A stretch of DNA of 5,834 nucleotides from Clostridiales bacterium (GTDB lineage Bacteria > Bacillota > Desulfitobacteriia > Desulfitobacteriales > Desulfitobacteriaceae): positions 1 through 5,834 of the forward strand of contig DAHVVW010000144.1 in NCBI GenBank assembly GCA_027357125.1, given 5' to 3'. Position 1 is the first letter of the stretch, and each line of letters opens with the position of its first letter. Positions 1 to 4,394 of the stretch are shown here, piece after piece. Both the position numbers and the translations under genes were made by a program. A model generated the notes under the pieces. It saw nothing but the letters and a program-made list of their open reading frames with translations. It made no database searches and was not told where the DNA came from.

Positions 1-78
1 CATGGCATGGGAAAAATGAACTGAGATTAGCCCTTTTAACAACTGTCACGATCATTATTTGTCGTCGGGGGGAAGAAC
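1..78. other. Leader of the Rieske/cytochrome b operon
   Basis: No complete gene is visible here. A preceding plus-strand gene could end at the TGA at 17-19 or at 22-24, but too few codons remain to identify a product. A G-rich Shine-Dalgarno stretch (GGGGGGAAG, 67-74 region) lies just before the Rieske start. I do not see a convincing -35/-10 pair, so the operon promoter may lie outside the window or be a weak match. Confidence 0.4.
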
Positions 79-537
79 ATGCAAGACAACAACGGCAACA
101 ACCTATCAAGAAGACGTTTCTTGAAAACAGGAGTTGGATCTTTAACCGGACTCCTGGCCATAGGTTATGTAGGTTTAATAGGCAGATTTCTGACACCCCC
201 TCCAGCCGGTGCAGAACCGCTGATGAAAGTAGGGACAGTGGACGACTTTATACTGGGTATGCCGAGACTTGTCGCATATACCTATGGAGGGGTTGAACAG
301 GGAGTTTACGTAACCAATATGGGGCTTAATGGATGGTTGGCCCTGGATTTCCATTGTCAACATCTTAACTGTGCAGTGAACTGGTCGCCGGCCGAGAACG
401 AGTATATCTGCCCATGTCATGGCGGGGTTTATGACATTAACGGTAACGTGAAAAGCGGACCGCCGCCCAGACCACTGGCTCGCCGGGTCATCCAAATCCA
501 GAATAATTCCGTCCTGGTCGGAGGGAGGTTGGCATAA
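79..537 (+). CDS. Rieske [2Fe-2S] protein of a cytochrome bc/b6f-type complex, Tat-exported
   Basis: This 152-residue protein is the iron-sulfur subunit that takes one electron from quinol at the Qo site and passes it to a c-type heme on the outer face of the membrane. A twin-arginine signal (SRRRFLK, residues 10-16) precedes a hydrophobic anchor at about 17-39, so it is probably exported folded and stays membrane-tethered. Box I is C93-x-H95-x2-C98 and box II is C111-P-C113-H114. By family knowledge C93, H95, C111 and H114 bind the cluster and C98-C113 form the disulfide. The usual CPCHGS reads CPCHGG (Gly116), while the following Tyr118-Asp119 is kept. Loss of that serine hydrogen bond is expected to lower the cluster potential, which would suit a menaquinone pathway. 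The start has a purine-rich ribosome site and gives a complete Tat signal. The stop overlaps the next ATG by one base (TAATG), pointing to translational coupling. It corresponds to QcrA/PetC. Confidence 0.95.
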   Translation: MQDNNGNNLSRRRFLKTGVGSLTGLLAIGYVGLIGRFLTPPPAGAEPLMKVGTVDDFILGMPRLVAYTYGGVEQGVYVTNMGLNGWLALDFHCQHLNCAVNWSPAENEYICPCHGGVYDINGNVKSGPPPRPLARRVIQIQNNSVLVGGRLA

Positions 538-1886
538 TGGGTCAATGGCTTGATGAGCGGTTACATGTAAGTGAGATAATGGATGCAGCTTTTGAACACC
601 CGGTGCCAAAAAGCAGCAACTTTTTGGATTATCTTGGCTTCGCTACCTTGTTCGTTTTTATTAATCAAGTGCTAACCGGGATCATGTTGGCAACTGTCTA
701 TATCCCATCGGCGGCAGAAGCATATAGCAGTATCAAACTCCTGCAATCCGACGCCCTAGGCGGGTATATACGTTCTTTGCATTCGTGGGGGGCCAACTTC
801 ATGGTCGTCCTAATCGTGCTGCACCTGTTGCGGGTTTTTTATGAGGCTGCTTACAAAAAGCCACGCGAATTAACCTGGATCATGGGCGGCGTCCTGCTTA
901 TCGCCACCCTGGGGTTGGCTTTCACCGGCTACCTGCTCCCGTGGGACCAGGAAGGCTATTGGGCGACTACCGTCGGGACTGCGATGCCGGGTTACATACC
1001 GGTAATCGGCGATTTCCTGGTTCAGTTAATGCGTAACGGAACCGAAGTTACCGGAGCGACGTTAACCCGTTTTTATTCAGTCCATATGCTGGTGTTACCG
1101 CTGCTTATTCTGTTGGCATTCCTGCCCCACTTTTTCTTTGTCCTGCGTCAGGGCATGTCCGCTACAGACGAACTGGCGGAGGCCAAACTTCGAGGCGAGG
1201 ATGTCGACACCCGTTCCATCCCGTTCTGGCCAAATGTCGCTTTCCGGATGATAACTTTAGTCTTTTTAGTCGCCATAGCGCTGTGGGTTGCTGCCGGAGT
1301 CTTGCCGAAAGGTCTGGGAGACCCGGCTGATCCTCTTAACAAAGAACATTTTATCCCCACTCCCGCCTGGTACTTTTTCGGCCTTTACCAATTGCTGAAA
1401 TATTTCCCGGGCAGCCTCGACGTCGTCGCTTTGGTCGTCATCCCCATTGTGTTTGTGGTGGTGATATTTGCCCTGCCGTGGATCGATCGCAATCCGTCCA
1501 GGGCTCCCAGCAAGCGTCCAGTCGCTCTCAGTATTGCCGGCGTCTTACTTGTTGGCTTGATCTACCTGACTTATCAAGGAATTCAAACCGTACCAAAGCC
1601 AATCCCGAATACCGTTATCACAAATCCCAGTTTCCGAAAAGATATTTTGCCGATCTTTCAAGCTAATTGCGTTGGTTGCCACGGAAATAGCGGCGGTTAT
1701 TCCCTTGATTCTTACGCCGATGCCACCCAAAAGAATATTGTCCCAGGCAATCCTGGTGCTTCGATGTTGGTGAAGCGCATTGAAGGCACGGTAACCCCGC
1801 AAATGCCTTTCGGAGGAACTCCGCTGGACAAAAAACAGATCCAAAACATTATAAACTGGATTCAAGAAGGAGCGCCTAACAACTGA
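537..1886 (+). CDS. Cytochrome b (b6 + subunit IV) fused to a C-terminal mono-heme cytochrome c
   Basis: This 449-residue membrane protein is the quinol-oxidising core of a Rieske/cytochrome b complex. Residues 1-205 match cytochrome b6 with four helices (about 31-55, 80-103, 114-135, 180-203). The two b hemes are held by H82/H183 and H96/H198, and the 14-residue gap between H183 and H198 is the b6f/Bacillus spacing. Residues about 225-348 match subunit IV with three helices. Seven helices put the C-terminus outside, where residues 362-446 form a cytochrome c domain: CVGCH at 378-382 and a likely axial Met423 in a MPFGG context. Several features are odd. The Qo motif is PAWY (276-279) instead of PEWY. 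Tyr32 occupies the position of the cysteine that binds heme c_n/c_i, and the only cysteines in the protein are the two of CVGCH. In Bacillus b6 is separate from the subunit IV-cytochrome c fusion, and in heliobacteria all parts are separate. A GGAGGGAGG ribosome site lies inside the end of the Rieske gene. Confidence 0.95.
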   Translation: MGQWLDERLHVSEIMDAAFEHPVPKSSNFLDYLGFATLFVFINQVLTGIMLATVYIPSAAEAYSSIKLLQSDALGGYIRSLHSWGANFMVVLIVLHLLRVFYEAAYKKPRELTWIMGGVLLIATLGLAFTGYLLPWDQEGYWATTVGTAMPGYIPVIGDFLVQLMRNGTEVTGATLTRFYSVHMLVLPLLILLAFLPHFFFVLRQGMSATDELAEAKLRGEDVDTRSIPFWPNVAFRMITLVFLVAIALWVAAGVLPKGLGDPADPLNKEHFIPTPAWYFFGLYQLLKYFPGSLDVVALVVIPIVFVVVIFALPWIDRNPSRAPSKRPVALSIAGVLLVGLIYLTYQGIQTVPKPIPNTVITNPSFRKDILPIFQANCVGCHGNSGGYSLDSYADATQKNIVPGNPGASMLVKRIEGTVTPQMPFGGTPLDKKQIQNIINWIQEGAPNN

Positions 1887-1892
1887 GCATTC

Positions 1893-1915
1893 ATCCATTG
1901 CTAACCGCCACTAAG
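1893..1915 (+). repeat. 23-bp dispersed repeat, copy 1 (after the cytochrome b stop)
   Basis: The sequence begins ATCCATTGCTAACCG and ends ACTAAG, with two variable bases (CC) between. It matches the minus strand at 3299-3321 at 21 of 23 positions. It lies 7 bases after the cytochrome b stop, reading in the sense of that gene, so it would be in the 3' untranslated RNA. Its function is unknown. Confidence 0.6.
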
Positions 1916-1956
1916 CCTGCCACTTCTTAATTGGGAGATAAGTGGCGCTAAGCCCT

Positions 1957-2016
1957 GGATATAGAACTGTCCAAATCTACGATTTGGGTACAGTTCTTAT
2001 CCAAGGATTGGATAAG
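1957..2016 (+). other. Two overlapping, mutually exclusive hairpins
   Basis: Hairpin A pairs 1957-1977 with 1981-2002: about 20 base pairs with a 3-base TAC loop, a GT bulge at 1988-1989 and a bulged T at 1962. Hairpin B is a perfect 9-bp stem, CTTATCCAA (1996-2004) with TTGGATAAG (2008-2016), loop GGA. Bases 1996-2002 are needed by both, so an RNA could form only one at a time. That is the geometry of an attenuator, but no T-run or leader peptide is seen, so this is a structural observation only. It could also be debris of palindromic repeats. Confidence 0.5.
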
Positions 2017-2070
2017 TCAACTAGACTTCAGAAGGGGTTTAAAACCCCTTCTGAAGTAAGTTTCCTTTAT
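2016..2070 (+). repeat. Palindromic intergenic repeat, copy 1
   Basis: A 55-bp block matches 3651-3705 at 53 of 55 positions. Its core (2025-2057) is a palindrome with perfect 16-bp arms, ACTTCAGAAGGGGTTT and its complement, around one central A. Beyond the block, similarity continues loosely through TATAGTT to GCTTCG (about 2095). It lies roughly 130 bases upstream of the mini-protein/siroheme operon. It could be an operator, an RNA hairpin or a member of a dispersed repeat family. Confidence 0.75.
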
Positions 2071-2117
2071 TGTATAGTTTTGCTGCTTCGGGTTAAACTG
2101 AGAGCGATGTAGAAAAA

Positions 2118-2135
2118 AGCACAATAAGTTGTGCT
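2118..2135. promoter_or_regulatory. Perfect 7-bp dyad, possible operator
   Basis: AGCACAA (2118-2124) and TTGTGCT (2129-2135) are perfect inverted arms around TAAG. They lie about 30 bases upstream of the -10 candidate of the following operon, a usual place for a regulator site. On the minus strand the stem is followed by a T-run (complement of 2113-2118) and would resemble a weak terminator, but no minus-strand gene needs one here. I do not recognise the binding protein. Confidence 0.3.
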
Positions 2136-2164
2136 GTTAGTCACACCGGACCCCAGCATGTTTT

Positions 2165-2173
2165 TGCTAGAAT
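2165..2173 (+). promoter_or_regulatory. Extended -10 promoter candidate for the 2204-3241 operon
   Basis: TGCTAGAAT matches the extended -10 pattern TGnTAnAAT of sigma-A promoters. There is no good -35 hexamer at 16-18 bases upstream, which extended -10 promoters tolerate. Transcription would start near 2180, just before the AGGAGG ribosome site at 2191-2196. Confidence 0.4.
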
Positions 2174-2203
2174 GAAACAGGGAAATGAAAAGGAGGTCTG
2201 TTT

Positions 2204-2350
2204 ATGGCGGAGAATAAGAATGTTCGTGTAGAGGTAGAGTGTAACCACTGCGGTACGACCAGTGAGTTAACTCCGGTTATTACTTATGTTCATCAAGGAG
2301 AAGAAAAGCATGTGTGCGTGCACTGTCTGCCCATGCTTATCCACGGTTAG
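2204..2350 (+). CDS. 48-residue CxxC...CxxC mini-protein, possible zinc ribbon
   Basis: The start ATG has an excellent ribosome site (AAAAGGAGGT, ending at 2197, about 7 bases upstream) and the frame stops at TAG 2348-2350. The protein carries two knuckles, C13-N-H-C16-G and C38-V-H-C41, separated by 21 residues. This pattern fits a small zinc ribbon, or less likely a metal or redox protein. His15, His36, His40 and His47 are further possible ligands. The fold is inferred from the cysteine spacing; I do not recognise a named family. It lies 9 bases before the siroheme-protein start and surely shares its transcript, so it may be an accessory or regulatory partner of that reductase. The length is below common gene-calling cut-offs. 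Confidence 0.8.
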   Translation: MAENKNVRVEVECNHCGTTSELTPVITYVHQGEEKHVCVHCLPMLIHG

Positions 2351-2359
2351 GTGATTGCT

Positions 2360-3241
2360 ATGAGATTCACACTGGAGATGAAGTTAAAGGATATCCTGGC
2401 GGCTAATCCCAAGACGGCGGAGGCCATGCAAGAATTAGGCTTGCATTGTTTGGGGTGCCCTTTTTCCGTCAATGAGACTTTAGCCAAGGCTGCTGAAATG
2501 CACAAGGTTGATCCCCAGGCCTTGCTGGAAAGGGTTAATTCCGTTGCCCAGGGAGAAATGTCGGCGGAGGCGGCCGCAAAGGCCCAACCGACCGGGGCCA
2601 TCCTGCAGACGGACAAGAAGACGTATGCGATCGCTCCGCATATTCCGGCCGGGGTAGCTACGCCGGAAGTTCTACGTAAGATTGCCGATGTGGCAGAGAA
2701 ATATAATGCCGGGGCGATTAAGGTAACCACTGCGCAGCGGATCGCTATTGTGGGCTTGGCCCCGGAAGATGTCCCGAAGGCCTGGCAGGATCTTGGGATG
2801 GATCCTGGTCATGCCGTGGGGGTTTGCGTACGTAATATTAAGGTTTGTCCAGGTAGCTCATTCTGCAAACGCGGTTTACAGGAAACACTGGAATTAGGGA
2901 TGCAACTCGACAAGCTGTATCATGGGATGCCGCTGCCGTCGAAGTTTAAAATGGGCATAGCCGGATGTCCAAATAAGTGTACGGACTCGGTAACTCCAGA
3001 TCTGGGATTAATGGGCACCAGCAAAGGGTATCATTTGTACGTAGGGGGTAATGGGGGGATTAAGCCCCGGCTTGGTGACCTGTTGGTAGAAAATCTGCAA
3101 CGGGAGCAGCTCCTGCCGGCCGTGGCCGCTGTTATTGCTTATTATAAAGAAAAAGCCAGGCCTCAGGAGCGGTTAGGCCGGTTAATTGACCGAATCGGCA
3201 CGGACGAACTGAAGGGACAAGTGCTAGCCGCAATCGGTTGA
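2360..3241 (+). CDS. DUF1858 domain fused to a siroheme/[4Fe-4S] nitrite-sulfite reductase-like protein
   Basis: The 293-residue soluble protein has two parts. Residues about 3-60 are a DUF1858 domain (the hybrid-cluster-protein-associated redox disulfide family) with HCLGCPF at 29-35. Residues about 78-285 are one half-module of the nitrite/sulfite reductase family: a ferredoxin-like stretch with TAQRIAI at 124-130, whose Arg is expected near siroheme, then C163-x5-C169 and C203-x3-C207, the four ligands of the [4Fe-4S] cluster bridged to siroheme. At this size it resembles small single-module sulfite reductase-like proteins rather than two-module SiR/NirA. The substrate (sulfite, nitrite or another) cannot be told from sequence. 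ATG 2360 is preferred over GTG 2351 because TTAGGTGAT at 2347-2355 fits the anti-Shine-Dalgarno with correct spacing, while GTG 2351 has none. It follows the CxxC mini-protein by 9 bases and ends before a strong terminator. The ferredoxin encoded convergently downstream is a plausible donor. Confidence 0.9.
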   Translation: MRFTLEMKLKDILAANPKTAEAMQELGLHCLGCPFSVNETLAKAAEMHKVDPQALLERVNSVAQGEMSAEAAAKAQPTGAILQTDKKTYAIAPHIPAGVATPEVLRKIADVAEKYNAGAIKVTTAQRIAIVGLAPEDVPKAWQDLGMDPGHAVGVCVRNIKVCPGSSFCKRGLQETLELGMQLDKLYHGMPLPSKFKMGIAGCPNKCTDSVTPDLGLMGTSKGYHLYVGGNGGIKPRLGDLLVENLQREQLLPAVAAVIAYYKEKARPQERLGRLIDRIGTDELKGQVLAAIG

Positions 3242-3265
3242 GGAAAATAATCTTTTCAATTGATA

Positions 3266-3292
3266 AAAAGCGGATGATGGGCATCCGCTTTT
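3266..3292. terminator. Bidirectional intrinsic terminator
   Basis: AAAAGCGGATG (3266-3276) and CATCCGCTTTT (3282-3292) form a perfect 11-bp stem with the 5-base loop ATGGG. The arms end in T on one strand and A on the other, so it can stop both the siroheme operon from the left and the ferredoxin gene from the right. Confidence 0.9.
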
Positions 3293-3298
3293 AAAGTT

Positions 3299-3321
3299 CT
3301 TAGTAACGGTTAGCAATGGAT
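3299..3321 (-). repeat. 23-bp dispersed repeat, copy 2 (after the ferredoxin stop)
   Basis: Read on the minus strand this is ATCCATTGCTAACCG, then TT, then ACTAAG, matching 1893-1915 at 21 of 23 positions. It starts 33 bases after the ferredoxin stop in the sense orientation of that gene and before its terminator, so like copy 1 it would lie in a 3' untranslated RNA. Confidence 0.6.
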
Positions 3322-3353
3322 AACACGTCTAAAATAAGATCTCCTTAATGAAG

Positions 3354-3542
3354 CTAGTTGACGTGAATAGCGTCGACGGGGCATTCTTCAGCCGCTTCCT
3401 GTGCCGATTCTTCAACGTCACTGGGTACCGGGTTGGTGCGGGCGACAGCCAGACCGTCGTCGTCCATTTCAAACACTTCAGGGCATACGGCCGGGCAGGT
3501 CCCGCACCCGATACAAGTATTTTTGTCAACAGCTGCAATCAT
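3354..3542 (-). CDS. Ferredoxin, single [4Fe-4S] cluster
   Basis: This 62-residue acidic cytoplasmic electron carrier has C10-x2-C13-x2-C16 near the start and C54-P near the end, the four ligands of one [4Fe-4S] cluster in monocluster ferredoxins of the Thermotoga/Moorella/Desulfovibrio type. C20-P is also present. In two-cluster ferredoxins it would serve a second cluster, and in some monocluster relatives it pairs with a mid-chain cysteine in a disulfide; that partner is missing here, so C20 should be free. The start codon (complement of 3540-3542) has an AAGGAGGT ribosome site at 3552-3559 in complement. The gene is monocistronic, divergent from the 3738 gene and convergent with the siroheme operon, whose terminator it shares. 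It could supply electrons to the siroheme protein, but that rests only on proximity. Confidence 0.95.
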   Translation of the reverse strand: MIAAVDKNTCIGCGTCPAVCPEVFEMDDDGLAVARTNPVPSDVEESAQEAAEECPVDAIHVN

Positions 3543-3650
3543 ATCATGGCAACCTCCTTGTTTGGCTCTGGATGTATTCTTTCCTGCAATGTTTAGAGAT
3601 ATACGAATTCGATGTTCGAGGCAGGAAGTTCGAGACGTTAATGTCCTGTG

Positions 3651-3705
3651 GTCAACTACACTTCAGAAGGGGTTTAAAATCCCTTCTGAAGTAAGTTTCC
3701 TTTAT
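3651..3705 (+). repeat. Palindromic intergenic repeat, copy 2
   Basis: This matches 2016-2070 at 53 of 55 positions. The 33-bp palindrome is at 3660-3692; its single arm mismatch (T at 3680) still allows a G-U pair in RNA. It lies between the divergent ferredoxin and 3738 genes, so it has no plus-strand gene to terminate. It ends about 30 bases before the 3738 gene's GAGGAGG ribosome site, and TATAGT (3705-3710) just after it could act as a -10. Upstream of it (3607-3634) are three TTCGA motifs of unknown meaning. Confidence 0.75.
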
Positions 3706-3737
3706 ATAGTTGGAATTGCTTCGAGGAGGTTTTTAGG

Positions 3738-3950
3738 ATGGGTGTGCAGGAAAGCGAATTAATTACCTATGTGGAGAATTGTCGAAAATCACAGGAACCG
3801 GCCCAATTATTGCTTGCCGGAAGACCACCGCATTACTTGGAGACTAATGTGGTTGCTGTTACCAGGCAAGCCGGCAAAGTGTATCTGGTGGCCCCTGACC
3901 GGTTAATTCCTATAGATTCCGTGATAGGGTTTCCCCAGCCAGGTTTATGA
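3738..3950 (+). CDS. Unrecognised 70-residue protein
   Basis: The ATG has a strong ribosome site (GAGGAGGT, 3723-3730, 7 bases upstream), and the codon pattern looks coding. The protein has no signal peptide or membrane segment. Its N-terminal half is polar (about 1-24), followed by a stretch rich in alternating hydrophobic residues (about 36-64, VVAVTRQAGKVYLVAPDRL then IPIDSVIGF), which suggests a small beta-rich fold. I do not recognise a family. The next stretch continues in the same frame beyond the TGA at 3948-3950, so this could be the N-terminal half of a longer protein of about 135 residues. A palindromic repeat shared with the upstream redox operon lies directly upstream. Confidence 0.65.
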   Translation: MGVQESELITYVENCRKSQEPAQLLLAGRPPHYLETNVVAVTRQAGKVYLVAPDRLIPIDSVIGFPQPGL

Positions 3951-3959
3951 AGACAACAG

Positions 3960-4145
3960 TTGTGGCGGCAGGTGCTGCGTTCGGGAAGTGTAATTCTTTT
4001 GGACGGGGAGTATGGCAACTATGCCGAACTTTCCGAACAAAATAGGTCCAAAGTGTTTCAGGCATTTTTTGATGACACACTTTTAGCTCTGAACGACTAT
4101 TTAGTGATTAAACCTCCTAAAATACGAGGTAGTTCGTTAGATTAA
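3960..4145 (+). pseudogene. Coding-looking continuation after an in-frame TGA, possible detached C-terminal half
   Basis: This frame is continuous with the 3738 gene and is separated from it only by TGA 3948-3950 and three codons. It encodes about 61 residues with ordinary amino-acid content and a plausible amphipathic helix (AELSEQNRSKVFQAFFDDTL, about residues 22-41). It has no ATG in frame. The only near start is TTG 3960, with no ribosome site. An overlapping ATGA start at 3947 opens another frame of only 32 codons. The simplest readings are a nonsense mutation in a longer gene, a base-call error, or programmed read-through. It may also be a real small gene with a poor start. No family is recognised. 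Confidence 0.35.
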
Positions 4146-4241
4146 GCACTTAAATCGAGGCAAGGGTAAAATAATAGCTAATCTTGCGTTAAATAGTTTT
4201 TCCAAAAATATCCAAAATACCCCACTATGGCGGTTTTAGCG

Positions 4242-4276
4242 GGTTCCTGCCTCACAGGAACCTTTACTTATTTTTT
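4242..4276 (+). terminator. Intrinsic terminator before spo0A
   Basis: GGTTCCTG (4242-4249) and CAGGAACC (4255-4262) form a perfect 8-bp stem with loop CCTCA, followed by TTTACTTATTTTTT. It closes the 3738-4145 transcript and separates it from spo0A. Confidence 0.85.
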
Positions 4277-4281
4277 ACGAT

Positions 4282-4306
4282 TTCGACATTCGGTCTCTTT
4301 TATAAT
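4282..4306 (+). promoter_or_regulatory. Probable spo0A promoter with a 0A box
   Basis: TATAAT (4301-4306) is a perfect sigma-A -10. No -35 hexamer lies at the normal distance. Instead TTCGACA (4282-4288), the exact complement of the Spo0A recognition box TGTCGAA, occupies the -35 zone (about -31 to -25). In known Spo0A-activated promoters such as spoIIG the box overlaps the -35, so autoregulation is likely. Whether it activates or represses is not visible. The untranslated leader would be about 80 bases. No clear sigma-H promoter was found. Confidence 0.55.
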
Positions 4307-4394
4307 AAGAACACCGGTTGTAAAGAAAGTCGCTTCCTAGTGAAAGCTTTGGAGTGGTGACCCGGAAAAAGTTATAAGGCGGGATGATGACTTA

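Larger units (their letters stand above)
1887..2203. other. Gene-free region rich in inverted repeats
   Basis: No credible protein gene is seen here. In order it holds a 23-bp dispersed repeat (1893-1915); a 7-bp stem GCCACTT/AAGTGGC (1919-1925 with 1940-1946, or alternatively CGCCACT with AGTGGCG); two overlapping hairpins (1957-2016); a 33-bp palindrome (2025-2057) inside a repeated 55-bp block; a small perfect dyad (2118-2135); and an extended -10 promoter candidate (2165-2173). None of the stems is followed by a good T-run on the plus strand, so the operon's terminator is not obvious. Confidence 0.7.

Noticed and set aside
3..293. Plus-strand frame open from the left edge, overlapping the Rieske start
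   Set aside because: It has no start in the window and reads as an Arg- and Cys-rich shadow within the Rieske gene, so it is not supported as the tail of an upstream gene.
175..609. Minus-strand open frame of 144 codons across the Rieske gene
   Set aside because: It lies opposite a fully recognisable Rieske gene, has no family features, and is a shadow. The same holds for frames opposite or inside the cytochrome b gene (1148-1360, 1478-1666, 1545-1898), the siroheme gene (2347-2730), the ferredoxin (3329-3538, 3348-3596, 3401-3694, 3433-3762) and 3833-4018.
2118..2135. Minus-strand intrinsic terminator
   Set aside because: The stem is short and AT-rich, and there is no minus-strand gene whose transcript would end here. 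An operator reading is kept at low confidence instead.
2351..2359. GTG 2351 as start of the siroheme protein
   Set aside because: It has no ribosome site, while AGGTGAT overlapping it is well placed for ATG 2360, and family members start close to that methionine.
1893..3321. Segment bounded by 23-bp inverted repeats, as in a transposon
   Set aside because: There is no transposase inside and no target-site duplication at the ends (TTC before, AAC after), and the genes inside look native. The two repeats are better explained as 3' elements of two genes.
3780..3786. A second perfect TGTCGAA (0A box)
   Set aside because: It lies inside the 3738 coding region, 40 bases after the start codon, with no promoter nearby. 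About one chance occurrence is expected in a window of this size.
3948..3985. Selenocysteine insertion at TGA 3948
   Set aside because: The GCAG-GTG-CTGC hairpin is only 4 bp with poor outer pairing, and the surrounding residues do not resemble a known redox site.
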